NCBI RefSeq assembly: GCF_014681765.1
Contig: NZ_CP061498.1
Span: 2,307,501 to 2,371,500 of the forward strand
Source of the DNA: Roseicitreum antarcticum
GTDB lineage: Bacteria; Pseudomonadota; Alphaproteobacteria; Rhodobacterales; Rhodobacteraceae
Direction: 5' to 3'
Length of the DNA: 64,000 nt
The notes under the pieces are model-generated. The model saw only the letters and a list, made by a program, of their open reading frames with translations, was not told where the DNA came from and searched no databases. Below are positions 1 to 8,686 of the stretch, one piece after another (the first letter of the stretch is position 1; every line of letters starts with the position of its first letter). A program made the translations under genes and the position numbers.

Positions 1-855
1 CAGGAGCATCCGCACCGATGAAGGCTGCCAGCGCGTGCGCCCGCGCGGGGTGCGCTCGCGCATCGCTTCCAGCCGGTCGCAGATGGATTGCAACGTGATC
101 TCGGGGTCGGCACCCTTGATCCCCGCGACGATCGCCAGCAGGCGGTCATCCACATCCGACCGTTTGGCGCGGTCCAGCACGCGGCGGTCCAGAAACCCGT
201 CCTTGACGTAACGCTGCACCGCGCGCGTCAGGCGCGGAACGGACCAGGGCGTGCGACCCTTGGGCAACTGGCTGTTGATGATGCGCGCCACATCTTCCCA
301 GGCCATCTCGGGGCGCAGGCGCCGCACCAGCGGCACCCATTCCGGCGCGCTGGCATTCAGCGCCTCGAAATACGCCTCATCGCGCGCCAGCGCGATCTTG
401 CGCCGTGCGGCGGGGTCGCCCGCGCGCAAACCGGGATTGCCGCCCACACGCCCCTGCGCCCGGGCCGATTCCAGCCCGGCAATGGTGCGTTCCCGGATCA
501 GCGCGCGTTCCAGCTCTGCCGCAGCACCCAGTACCTGAAGGGTGAATTTGCCCTGCGGGCTGCTGGTGTCAATGGGATCGCGCAGCGACCGGAAGAAGGC
601 GCCCCGCGCCTCCAGCGCCTCGATCACCTCCAGCAGATGCGACAGCGACCGCGCCAGCCGGTCGATGCGCACCACCAGCAGCACATCGCCCGGGCCAACC
701 CGCGCCAGCACCCGTGCCAGCACTGGCCGTGCGCGCGACCCGCCAGAGGCATGTTCTTCATGGATCTCGACACAGCCTGCCGCCCGCAGCTCATCACGCT
801 GCGGCGAAACGGTCTGATCTTCGGTCGAGACACGGGCATAGCCCACAAGCGTCAT
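1..855 (-). CDS. Serine recombinase (resolvase/invertase family), partial
   Basis: The 285 codons in view run off the left edge with no stop. The N-terminus (MTLVGYARVSTEDQ) has the serine-recombinase signature with nucleophile Ser10. The catalytic domain (about 1-140) continues with VVRIDRLARSLSHLL and ends in AAAELERALIRERT, the usual lead-in to the E helix. The rest is basic and appears to hold two helix-turn-helix-like units, near residues 180-220 and 255-285. The last visible residues (RTRWQPSSVRMLL) resemble the C-terminal motif of resolvases of roughly 290-320 residues, so only a few codons are probably missing. The enzyme would cut and rejoin DNA through a 5'-phosphoserine link. The neighbour is urtE, 100 bp away on the same strand. 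No att-like repeat is visible, so whether it marks an island boundary or a stand-alone resolvase is open. Confidence 0.85.
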   Translation of the reverse strand, partial: MTLVGYARVSTEDQTVSPQRDELRAAGCVEIHEEHASGGSRARPVLARVLARVGPGDVLLVVRIDRLARSLSHLLEVIEALEARGAFFRSLRDPIDTSSPQGKFTLQVLGAAAELERALIRERTIAGLESARAQGRVGGNPGLRAGDPAARRKIALARDEAYFEALNASAPEWVPLVRRLRPEMAWEDVARIINSQLPKGRTPWSVPRLTRAVQRYVKDGFLDRRVLDRAKRSDVDDRLLAIVAGIKGADPEITLQSICDRLEAMRERTPRGRTRWQPSSVRMLL

Positions 856-955
856 GGTGGCGGCATCCTGCAACGGCGGGGTTTACCCGATGTGCCGGGT
901 TTCCGCGCCCCTGTCCAGCCCGCGACCCATCTGCCCCGTCACCCCGCGTCCCCTG

Positions 956-1651
956 TCAGATCGAGACCTGCGCCAGCAACTGGTCGCGCGCCACCTCGGC
1001 CGCCGGTTTCGACAACACCACCGACCCGCGCTTCAGCACACAAAACTCATCCGCCAGATCGTACGCAAAATCAAAGAACTGCTCGACCAGCACGATTGCA
1101 ATCTCACCCTCATCGCGCAGCAACGAGATGACATTGCCGATCTGCTTGATGATATTGGGCTGAATGCCCTCGGTCGGCTCATCCAGCAACAGGACGCGCG
1201 GGCGCGCGATCAGGGCGCGGGCGATGGCCAATTGCTGCTGCTGCCCCCCCGACAGATCGCCACCGCGCCGGTCCTTCATCTGCGCCAGCACAGGGAACAG
1301 ATCATAGATCCGGTCGGGGATCTTGTGATCGGCCTTCGGCAGACAGGCAAAGCCGGTTTGCAGGTTTTCCGTGACACTCAGCAGCGGAAACACCTCGCGG
1401 CCCTGCGGAACATACGCGATGCCCGCCTGTGCCGCCTGCGCCGGGCCGGGGTGGTTCAGCGCCACATCATCCAGCGTGATCGTGCCGCTGCTATAGGGAT
1501 GACGCCCGGCGATGGCCTTCAGAAGGCTCGTCTTGCCCACGCCATTGGTGCCCATCACAGCGGTCACAGCCCCCGGACGCGCCGTCAGATTCACGTCGTA
1601 CAGGATCTGCGAGGCCCCGTAATGCAGGGTCAGGTCGGTGACATTCAGCAT
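956..1651 (-). CDS. urtE: Urea ABC transporter ATP-binding subunit UrtE
   Basis: This 231-residue protein is the second ATPase of the high-affinity urea importer and works at the inner face of the membrane with UrtBC and UrtD. It starts MLNVTDLTLHYGASQILYDV. Walker A is GTNGVGKTSL, the signature is LSGGQQQQLAIARAL, and Walker B leads into LLLDEPTEGIQP. The TEGIQP stretch is typical of the LivF/UrtE branch, and the length matches the family. It lies 3 bp after urtD and is the last gene of urtABCDE. The usual downstream urease genes are not present; a recombinase gene follows instead. LivF (branched-chain amino acids) is the alternative reading, but the complete urtABCD context favours urea. 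Confidence 0.95.
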   Translation of the reverse strand: MLNVTDLTLHYGASQILYDVNLTARPGAVTAVMGTNGVGKTSLLKAIAGRHPYSSGTITLDDVALNHPGPAQAAQAGIAYVPQGREVFPLLSVTENLQTGFACLPKADHKIPDRIYDLFPVLAQMKDRRGGDLSGGQQQQLAIARALIARPRVLLLDEPTEGIQPNIIKQIGNVISLLRDEGEIAIVLVEQFFDFAYDLADEFCVLKRGSVVLSKPAAEVARDQLLAQVSI

Positions 1652-1654
1652 GAT

Positions 1655-2395
1655 CTAGCGCCCCAGATAGACATCAATGACTTCCTTGTTCGCGGTCACA
1701 TGGTCCAGCGAGCCTTCGGCCAGCACCGTGCCTTCGTGCAGCACCGTCACCTTGCAATTCAGGCGGCGCACGAATTCCATGTCATGTTCGATCACCACCA
1801 CCGCCCGGGTCTTGGCCGCGCGCACCAGAAGGTCGGTGGTATGCTCGCGCTCTGCCGGGGTCATCCCGGCCGCAGGTTCATCCACCAGCAACAGGCGCGG
1901 GTCCTGCGCCAGCAGCATGCCGATTTCCAGCCATTGCTTCTGCCCGTGACTCAGATCGCCCGCGCGGCGCGGCAGATCGTCCAGCAGCCCGACCTCGGTC
2001 GCCAGTTCGGCGATGCGCGCGTCGCCCGCCGCGTTGGGGCGGAACAACAGCACATCGAACGGCCCGCGCTTGTTGCGCAGGGCCATGGCGAAATTCTCGG
2101 CGACGGTCTGTTCCTCGAACACCGTGGGCTTCTGAAACTTCCGCCCGATCCCGGCGCGCGCGATCTGCGATTCAGACATGCCCAGCAGCGACACCGATTT
2201 CTCGCCCCAGATCACATGGCCACTGTCAGGCCGGGTCTTGCCGGTGACGATGTCCATGAACGTGGTCTTGCCCGCGCCATTCGGCCCGATCACCGCGCGC
2301 AACTCTGGCTCGGCAATCGCGATGGACAGGTTGTTGATCGCGCGAAAGCCGTCAAACGTGACGCTGACGCCGGAAACCTCCAGTAATGTGCTCAT
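1655..2395 (-). CDS. urtD: Urea ABC transporter ATP-binding subunit UrtD
   Basis: This 246-residue LivG-type ATPase is the partner of UrtE. The start chosen is the ATG at 2395 (MSTLLEVSGVSVTFDGF), which overlaps the urtC stop by 4 bp (ATGA); the open frame extends 32 codons further upstream but only inside urtC. Walker A is GPNGAGKTTFMD. A signature-like LSHGQKQWLEIGMLL carries the LSHGQKQW variant that is characteristic of UrtD, and Walker B is LLLVDEPAAGMTPAE. The switch histidine lies in VVIEHDMEFV. It hydrolyses ATP to drive urea import through UrtB/UrtC. The tight overlaps on both sides suggest translational coupling. Confidence 0.95.
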   Translation of the reverse strand: MSTLLEVSGVSVTFDGFRAINNLSIAIAEPELRAVIGPNGAGKTTFMDIVTGKTRPDSGHVIWGEKSVSLLGMSESQIARAGIGRKFQKPTVFEEQTVAENFAMALRNKRGPFDVLLFRPNAAGDARIAELATEVGLLDDLPRRAGDLSHGQKQWLEIGMLLAQDPRLLLVDEPAAGMTPAEREHTTDLLVRAAKTRAVVVIEHDMEFVRRLNCKVTVLHEGTVLAEGSLDHVTANKEVIDVYLGR

Positions 2396-3585
2396 GGTTT
2401 CCTCACCAGATAATCGAACAATCCGCCGATGCCCTTTGGAAAGAACAGCGTCACGGCAACAAAGCCCAGACCCAGCAGCACCAGCCACCAATCGGTCCAG
2501 TTCAGTTGATAGAAGCCAAAGTTGATGTTGGGCGCGCCGCCGCCGGTGAACCAGCTTGACGCCAGCGACACCACCGCCGCGCCGATCACCGCGCCATAAA
2601 GCCGCCCGCGCCCGCCGATGGCCACCCAGACCGCCAGATAGATCGAGGCGATGGGCGCGATCTCGGCGGGGTTGATGATCCCCGCCTGCGGGTAATACAG
2701 CGCGCCCGCAATGGCCGACACCACGGCCGTCAGGGTAAAGACGAACAGCTTGTAGCTTTCGACATGATAGCCCAGAAACCGCACCCGGTTTTCATTGTCC
2801 CGGATCGCGCGCACGACCGAGCCGAACTTGCCCGAAACGACCCAGGCGAACAAAAGATACCCCAGCCCCAGCGCCAGCGCCGACGCCCAGAAGAACCACA
2901 AAGCCACTGTTGCCTGCGGCACGTCCAACAGGCCCGGAATGTTTTGCAACCCAGACAGCCCGTTGTTGCCACGCAGCCCGGTGTCGTTTTGAAACAGGTA
3001 CAGCGACAGCGCCAGCGTCATCGCCTGCGTCAGGATCGACAGATAGACCCCCGTCACGCGCGACCGGAAAGCCAGCCAGCCAAACACCAGCGCCAGCAGC
3101 CCGGGCACCAGCACGACGACCAGCAGTTGCAACACCAGACTATCGGCAAAGCCCCAGATCCACGGCAATTGGTTGCTGCCCACGACGCCAAAGATCTGCG
3201 TGGCGATGGCATCGGTCACCTCCACCTCGGTGGGCGGAATGGCGGCATTCGACAACGACTCGCGGATGATGATCTCGGTGCGGGCATACATCAGCCACAT
3301 GCCAATGGCATAGCCGCCCAGCCCGAAGAACGCGAAATGCCCCAGGCTCAGGATGCCGCAATAGCCCCAGACGACATCCATCGCCACGGCGATCAGGCAC
3401 AGGCACAGCGTCATGCCCAACACTTTCACCATCGAGGTAGACAGCACCGCCAGCCCGAAACCTTCGGCCAGCACGGTCACAAACAGCGTGAACAGCGCCA
3501 GCGCCAGCAAGAACCACATCACGGACGGGTTCTGCGCCAGAAAGCTCTTGCGGGGAACAGGTTTTTTCATCGTCGTGCTTTCCAT
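2392..3585 (-). CDS. urtC: Urea ABC transporter permease UrtC
   Basis: This 397-residue LivM-type inner-membrane permease has about nine or ten hydrophobic segments, beginning with VMWFLLALALFTLFVTVLA. The permease signature region GYCGILSLGHFAFFGLGGYA is present. The frame is open for 13 more codons, but the ATG at 3585 is preceded by a purine-rich GGGGGATTGAGG and overlaps the urtB stop (3590-3592) only slightly, so I prefer it to the next ATG at 3570. A hydrophilic insert around residues 95-125 (RTEIIIRESL and following) faces outside in this family. It pairs with UrtB to form the urea channel. Confidence 0.93.
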   Translation of the reverse strand: MESTTMKKPVPRKSFLAQNPSVMWFLLALALFTLFVTVLAEGFGLAVLSTSMVKVLGMTLCLCLIAVAMDVVWGYCGILSLGHFAFFGLGGYAIGMWLMYARTEIIIRESLSNAAIPPTEVEVTDAIATQIFGVVGSNQLPWIWGFADSLVLQLLVVVLVPGLLALVFGWLAFRSRVTGVYLSILTQAMTLALSLYLFQNDTGLRGNNGLSGLQNIPGLLDVPQATVALWFFWASALALGLGYLLFAWVVSGKFGSVVRAIRDNENRVRFLGYHVESYKLFVFTLTAVVSAIAGALYYPQAGIINPAEIAPIASIYLAVWVAIGGRGRLYGAVIGAAVVSLASSWFTGGGAPNINFGFYQLNWTDWWLVLLGLGFVAVTLFFPKGIGGLFDYLVRKP

Positions 3586-3589
3586 GACC

Positions 3590-5590
3590 TCAATCCCCCG
3601 CCGCGCGGCCCTTGAGGGCGACAATGCCCTTCGGCCGGAACTGGATGAACAGAATGATGAACAGGATCATGTAGGTCTGCGCCGCCAGCGTGTTGGACGG
3701 GTTGAACCACTCGATCCCCTTTTGCAAAAAGCCGATCAGCGATGCCCCGGCCAGCGTGCCCCAGACATTGCCGACACCGCCGACAACCACGGTCATGAAG
3801 CTTTGCACGATGTAATTCGCCCCCATCTCGGATGTGACCTGCGCATAAAGCCCGATGGCGACGCCCGCGATCCCCGCGATGCCGGACCCAAGGCCAAAGG
3901 TCAGCATGTTGATGCGGTCCGGGTTGATCCCCATGCTGGCCGCCATGCCGGGGTTTTGCGTGACGGCCCGCACTTCCAGCCCCAGCCGGGTGCGCTTCAG
4001 CACAAACAGCAACAGCCCCAGAAAGATCAGCGCCATGACGAAGATCGCAATACGGATATTGCTGATCCCGATGATGTCGTTGATCGTCAGCGCGCCCGAC
4101 AACCAGTCCGGCGCAGTCAGCGGGCGGGCCTGCGTGCCAAAGATGTTCTTGGCCAATTGCTGCAAGGCAATCGAAATGCCGAAGGTCGCCAGCAACGTCT
4201 CCAGCGGCCGCTTGTAGAGGTGCCGGATCACCAGCCGCTCCATCGCCACGCCCGCGCCGAACGTCACCATAAAGGCCAGCGGCAGCGCCACCAGCAGGCT
4301 CAGGGTATAATCCGGGATGAACAACTGCACGACATAGCCGGTATAGGCGCCCATCATGATGAACTCGCCATGCGCCATGTTGATGACGCCCATCACCCCG
4401 AAGGTGATCGCCAACCCGATCGCCGCCAGAAAGAAGATCGAGGCCAGCGACAGCGCGTCCAGCCCCAGATCGACGCCCTGATAGACCCCCAGCCGCAATT
4501 GCGTCGCAGCCAGCGCATCCTGGGCGGCGGTGGTGATGGCGGGGTCGTCTTCGGCATAAACCTCGTAGAAGACATAGCCCGACACCGCATCCGCCACATC
4601 GGCATCGGTCACCAGCGGCGGCACCAGCCCGTCGGCCTCCAGCTGTTCATACGCACGTTCACGCGCGGGAATCGTGTCGAGCTGATGCACCGGCACCCCG
4701 CCCACCGCGCCCGCATCGACGTTGGCTTGCAGCGCGGCGCGCATCGCCTCGGGCGTGGGGCGCGGCGGAAACAGCCCGTCGGCCACCAATTGGTCATAAG
4801 CTTCATCAAGGCCCAGGTCGGTGCCGACCTCGATCTCGCGCGCGATATTGCCGCCTGCGGGCAGTTCGGTCCCGAAGGTCGTCGTGCTGCCGAGGATCAG
4901 GTTCAGCGCGCCACGCGCCTCGATGCTGATGTCGCCGCCCAGGGCGTCAATCGCCGCGATCCGCGCCTCGGCGGTCTCGCCAAACCGCGCGGTCAGCAGG
5001 GCCAGCAAACGTTCCTTGCGCAGCAAGATCGCCGCATCAGGCTCATCGGGGATAGACGCTGCCAGCAGCGGGATCTGTTCGGGGTCGGGGCTGCGCGTGA
5101 TGGATTCCAGCGCCGACAACCGCAGCGCCGGGTCATCATCGGACAATTCAAACTGCACCAGCACCGCGCCGATCACACGGCGCACGCCCGCATTGGGCCG
5201 GATCTGATTGACCTCGCGCGTGGTGACGGTACCGGCCGCGTCTTCGGTATCAATGTCGATCAGCGTCAGCGTGCCATCTGCATTCTCGGTCGCGTAAAAA
5301 AACAGCCCGTCATCGGGCCGCTCATACAGCGCGCGGCTGTCCCAACTGCGCAAGAAACCCGGCGTGCCGGGGATCTCGGCTGCGATCAGCGCGTCCAGCA
5401 CCCCCGAAACGGTCTGGCGCGACGGCGATGCGACCTCCTCCTGGTAGTCCTGAAGCAGGCTTTGCAGGCTGCCCAGCGCAGGGTCTGGCGCCGTGTCTTG
5501 CGCCACCACCTGCATGGGGCGCAGCATCACAGCAAAGCACAGCGCGCACAAAAACAGCACCGCGCGGGCGATCCGGGGGTTCATCGGCAT
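3590..5590 (-). CDS. urtB: Urea ABC transporter permease UrtB with long N-terminal extracytoplasmic region
   Basis: This 666-residue protein starts at the ATG at 5590, or at 5584 six bases on (MPMNPRIARAVLFLCALC); the frame is open upstream but has no better start. A signal-like hydrophobic N-terminus is followed by a hydrophilic region of about 380 residues rich in Asp and Ala. The membrane part then begins at LDALSLASIFFLAAIGLAIT and includes the LivH/UrtB signature GVMGVINMAHGEFIMMGAY. The C-terminus (FRPKGIVALKGRAAGD) is typical of the family. An N-terminal region is a known trait of UrtB compared with LivH, but it is long here. The gene follows urtA after a hairpin terminator. It forms the membrane pore together with UrtC. 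Confidence 0.92.
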   Translation of the reverse strand: MPMNPRIARAVLFLCALCFAVMLRPMQVVAQDTAPDPALGSLQSLLQDYQEEVASPSRQTVSGVLDALIAAEIPGTPGFLRSWDSRALYERPDDGLFFYATENADGTLTLIDIDTEDAAGTVTTREVNQIRPNAGVRRVIGAVLVQFELSDDDPALRLSALESITRSPDPEQIPLLAASIPDEPDAAILLRKERLLALLTARFGETAEARIAAIDALGGDISIEARGALNLILGSTTTFGTELPAGGNIAREIEVGTDLGLDEAYDQLVADGLFPPRPTPEAMRAALQANVDAGAVGGVPVHQLDTIPARERAYEQLEADGLVPPLVTDADVADAVSGYVFYEVYAEDDPAITTAAQDALAATQLRLGVYQGVDLGLDALSLASIFFLAAIGLAITFGVMGVINMAHGEFIMMGAYTGYVVQLFIPDYTLSLLVALPLAFMVTFGAGVAMERLVIRHLYKRPLETLLATFGISIALQQLAKNIFGTQARPLTAPDWLSGALTINDIIGISNIRIAIFVMALIFLGLLLFVLKRTRLGLEVRAVTQNPGMAASMGINPDRINMLTFGLGSGIAGIAGVAIGLYAQVTSEMGANYIVQSFMTVVVGGVGNVWGTLAGASLIGFLQKGIEWFNPSNTLAAQTYMILFIILFIQFRPKGIVALKGRAAGD

Positions 5591-5678
5591 CGGGGGACGA
5601 CCTCTGTTCAGCCTTGGTATCTGATGACGCAAAAGGGGGGGCGGGGCGCAAAACCGGCCCGCCGTGCCGCGCGTCAGG

Positions 5679-5708
5679 AAAAAGGGGGCAGGCAGATCGC
5701 CCGCCCCC
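5679..5708 (-). terminator. Intra-operon rho-independent terminator/attenuator between urtA and urtB
   Basis: Read on the minus strand just after the urtA stop, a 10-bp stem (GGGGGCGGGC with GCCTGCCCCC, one G-U pair) closes a 5-nt loop and is followed directly by TTTTT. This is a classic intrinsic terminator located between two genes of one operon. It probably lets most transcripts end after urtA, so that the periplasmic binding protein is made in excess over the permease and ATPases, as in many binding-protein-dependent importers. Confidence 0.8.
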
Positions 5709-5722
5709 AGGCACATTCAGGA

Positions 5723-7009
5723 TCAGTAGTTAGAGGTGATCTGAACGCAGGTTTCGGTCGCGGTGTTGTACATCCCGCATTCCAGTTCCTGCCAGTCGCT
5801 GGTCAGCACGGCGCTGTCAGGCAGGAAGTCGGTCCAGGCATCGCCCGGCACTTCGGTGGTCTGGCTGATGATGTCGAACTGACCATCGGCGCGGATCTCG
5901 CCGATCAGCACGGGCTTGGTCAGGTGGTGGTTCGGCAGCATGACTGCCGTGCCGCCCGTCAGGTTGGGGAATTCCTGCCCCCACATGGCTTCGCGCACCG
6001 CGTCCACATCGGTGGTGCCTGCCTCGGTCACGGCGTTCACCCACATGTTGAAGCCGATATAATGGGCTTCCATCGGGTCGTTGGTCACGCGGTCTTCACC
6101 GGCGAATTCCTTCCATGCGGCGACGAAATCGGCGTTGATCTCGGTATCGGCGGACATGAAGTAGTTCCATGCAGCCAGGTGACCGACCAGTTCCGACGTG
6201 TCGAGGCCCGAAAGCTCTTCTTCACCGACCGAGAACGCGACAACCGGAATGTCGGCCGCGCTGACACCGGCCGAGGCCAGTTCCTTGTAGAAACCGATGT
6301 TCGCATCGCCGTTGATGGTCGAGATCACGCCGACCTGCTTGCCGCCTGCGCCCAGCGCCACGACGTCAGAAACGATCGTCGCCCAGTCGGAATGTCCGAA
6401 CGGGGTGTAGTTCACAAAGATATCTTCCGGGGCGATACCTTTATCCAACAGGTAGCTTTCCAGAATGTTGTTGGTCGTGCGCGGGTAGACGTAATCGGTG
6501 CCCAGCAGCGCAAAGCTTTCGACACCCAGTTCCTCCAGGAAGTAATCCACCGCCGGGATCGCCTGCTGGTTCGGTGCGGCGCCGGTGTAGAACACGTTGC
6601 GCGACGATTCCTCGCCCTCGTATTGCACCGGGTAGAACATCAGCCCGTTAAGCTCTTCCAGAACCGGCAGCACCGACTTGCGGCTGACCGAGGTCCAGGC
6701 CCCGAAGATCACATCGACTTCGGTCACGGTCAGCAGTTCGCGCGCGCGTTCGGCAAACAGCGGCCAGTCGGACGCAGGGTCGACCACCACGGCCTCCAGC
6801 TCACACCCCAGCAGACCGCCCGCGGCGTTTTGCTGTTCGACCAGCATCAGCATGACATCTTTCAGCGTGGTTTCCGAAATAGCCATGCTGCCCGACAACG
6901 AATGCAGCACACCCACCTGAATCGGGCAGTCCTGAGCGTGGGCCGGCAGACCTGCAACAATCGCCGTAGCGGCGGTCATCGACCAGAGCAGCGTTTTGGT
7001 CTTAATCAT
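5723..7009 (-). CDS. urtA: Urea ABC transporter substrate-binding protein UrtA
   Basis: This 428-residue periplasmic binding protein has a Sec signal peptide (MIKTKTLLWSMTAATAIVAG, ending in PAHAQ). The mature part opens with CPIQVGVLHSLSGSMAISET, the usual start of UrtA/AmiC-like urea- and amide-binding proteins. Further typical segments are NGLMFYPVQYEGEESS and NVFYTGAAPNQQAIPAVDY. It captures urea and delivers it to UrtBC. The ATG at 7009 has GGGGACAACTT just upstream. It is the first gene of the urt operon. Nitrogen control is expected for such operons, but I could not identify a convincing NtrC site. Confidence 0.96.
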   Translation of the reverse strand: MIKTKTLLWSMTAATAIVAGLPAHAQDCPIQVGVLHSLSGSMAISETTLKDVMLMLVEQQNAAGGLLGCELEAVVVDPASDWPLFAERARELLTVTEVDVIFGAWTSVSRKSVLPVLEELNGLMFYPVQYEGEESSRNVFYTGAAPNQQAIPAVDYFLEELGVESFALLGTDYVYPRTTNNILESYLLDKGIAPEDIFVNYTPFGHSDWATIVSDVVALGAGGKQVGVISTINGDANIGFYKELASAGVSAADIPVVAFSVGEEELSGLDTSELVGHLAAWNYFMSADTEINADFVAAWKEFAGEDRVTNDPMEAHYIGFNMWVNAVTEAGTTDVDAVREAMWGQEFPNLTGGTAVMLPNHHLTKPVLIGEIRADGQFDIISQTTEVPGDAWTDFLPDSAVLTSDWQELECGMYNTATETCVQITSNY

Positions 7010-7375
7010 AAGTTGTCCCCAAATTCATGCCGCCCCTGACCGCCCGTCAATCTTCAAATTCCGGGTCCGGGCCACTATATGCAGCCGGGCAGCGTTGTTG
7101 TTGCACGGGTGTGGCGGTTCAGTCTTGCAGGATCGGGCCGCCACACTTCAAATTTGCGCGTTTGTAACGCACAGGTGAACGTCATGCGGTCTTGCATCTG
7201 TTTTCAATCCGGTTGCAGCGCGCGGCACAGAACAGGCAGGGCTGCGCCCGTTCTTGAGGCACTTCTGCGTCATTTCGCCTGATTTTTAAGCTTCAACCAT
7301 GCATCGCCGCGCCACGCAGCCGCAAAACCCGGGCGCAGATTCGCGGGAACACCCGCGCACAGACGGCAATGACAC
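7010..7375. other. Intergenic region upstream of urtA
   Basis: These 366 bp between the paaK stop and the urtA start must hold the urt promoter. On the minus strand CATATAGT, about 65 bp before urtA, could be a -10 element, but no good -35 precedes it. I see no clear sigma-54 element, no strong palindrome and no convincing small gene. Confidence 0.5.
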
Positions 7376-8686
7376 CTACCCCCGGTAGCGGTTATCGACC
7401 ACGCGCTTGGCCTTGCCTTCGGACCGGGGCACGCTGCCCGGCGCGGCGATCACCACCTCGGACGACACGCCGACCACATCCTTGATGTTCTTGGCCAGCA
7501 TCGCGGCCAGGGTATCGCGCATCGCAGCGTCGATATGGCTGGTCACCGGCTCTACATGCACACGCATCACCCCCAGACGGCCCCGCGACACCAGTTCGAT
7601 CTGGTAATAGGGTGCCAGCCCCTGCACGCGCAAAACCTGCTCCTCGATCTGGCTGGGAAAGACATTCACGCCGCGCAGCACGATCATATCATCGCTGCGC
7701 CCGGTGATCTTGGCAATCCGGCGCATCGACCGCGCGGTGCCGGGCATCAGCCGCGTCAGGTCGCGGGTGCGGTACCGGATCAGCGGCTGCCCCTCTTTCG
7801 TGAGGGTGGTCAGCACCAGCTCGCCCATCTCTCCGTCGGGCAGAACCGCGCCGGTTTCCGGGTCGATGATCTCGGGAAAGAAGTGATCCTCCCACAGATG
7901 CAGGCCGTCCTTGGTCTCGACACATTCATTCGCGACCCCCGGCCCCATCACCTCGGACAGGCCATAGATATCCACTGCATGCATGTCGAAGGATTGCTCG
8001 ATCTCGGCGCGCATGGAGTTCGACCAGGGCTCTGCCCCGAAAATCCCCACCTGCAGCGCACTGGCGCGCGGGTCCAGCCCCATGCGGCGGTATTGTTCCA
8101 GGATGTTCAGCATGTAGGATGGCGTGACCATGATGGTCGCAGGGCCCAGATCCTCGATCAGCGTCACCTGCCGCTGCGTCATGCCGCCCGACACAGGCAC
8201 CACGGTGCAGCCCAGCTTTTCCGCACCGTAATGTGCGCCAAGCCCGCCGGTGAACAGCCCGTACCCATAGGCGACATGCACAATGTCCCCCGGCCGTGTG
8301 CCGCTGGCCCGCATCGACCGCGCGACCAGATTGGCCCAGTTTTCAATATCCCCCGCAGTATAGGCCACCACAGTCGGCTTGCCCGTGGTGCCCGATGACG
8401 CATGCACGCGCGACAATTGCGTGCGCGGCACGGCAATCAGGCCAAAGGGATAATTCGCGCGCAGATCCGCCTTCATGGTGAAGGGAAATTTCGCCAGATC
8501 CTCCAGACAGGTCAGATCGTCAGGATGAACGCCCAAGGCGTCAAAGCGTTCGCGGTACATCGGCACATTGTCATAGGCATGGCGCAGCGACCACCGCAGC
8601 CGCGTCAACTGCAACGCCGAAATCTCATCCCGGCTGGCAATTTCGATCGGGTCCAGGCTACTTCTCGGCGGGGTGAGATCTTTCAT
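7376..8686 (-). CDS. paaK: Phenylacetate-CoA ligase
   Basis: This 436-residue adenylate-forming enzyme makes phenylacetyl-CoA from phenylacetate, CoA and ATP. The length fits PaaK (about 430-440). The phosphate-binding loop is SSGTTGKPTVVAYT. YGLSEVMGPGVANECVE and LVLTTLTKEGQPLIRYRTRD are the conserved acyl-AMP-forming motifs of this branch. The C-terminal region carries GRSDDMIVLRGVNVFPSQIE and ends in EGKAKRVVDNRYRG. No paaABCDE, paaG, paaZ or paaJ genes lie nearby, so it is an orphan here, divergent from a TRAP transporter. It may act on phenylacetate with the rest of the pathway elsewhere, or on another aryl acid; PaaK-like ligases vary in substrate. Confidence 0.88.
   Translation of the reverse strand: MKDLTPPRSSLDPIEIASRDEISALQLTRLRWSLRHAYDNVPMYRERFDALGVHPDDLTCLEDLAKFPFTMKADLRANYPFGLIAVPRTQLSRVHASSGTTGKPTVVAYTAGDIENWANLVARSMRASGTRPGDIVHVAYGYGLFTGGLGAHYGAEKLGCTVVPVSGGMTQRQVTLIEDLGPATIMVTPSYMLNILEQYRRMGLDPRASALQVGIFGAEPWSNSMRAEIEQSFDMHAVDIYGLSEVMGPGVANECVETKDGLHLWEDHFFPEIIDPETGAVLPDGEMGELVLTTLTKEGQPLIRYRTRDLTRLMPGTARSMRRIAKITGRSDDMIVLRGVNVFPSQIEEQVLRVQGLAPYYQIELVSRGRLGVMRVHVEPVTSHIDAAMRDTLAAMLAKNIKDVVGVSSEVVIAAPGSVPRSEGKAKRVVDNRYRG

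Noticed and set aside
854-2386. Plus-strand 510-codon frame over urtE-urtD
   Set aside because: Antisense to two ATPases with intact Walker motifs; Arg/Gln/His-rich product with no recognisable domain.
3413-7039. Very long plus-strand open frame (1208 codons) opposite urtA-urtB
   Set aside because: It runs antisense to well-recognised urt genes, its product is rich in His, Gln, Arg and Asp in the pattern expected for the reverse complement of GC-rich coding DNA, and no domain is visible.
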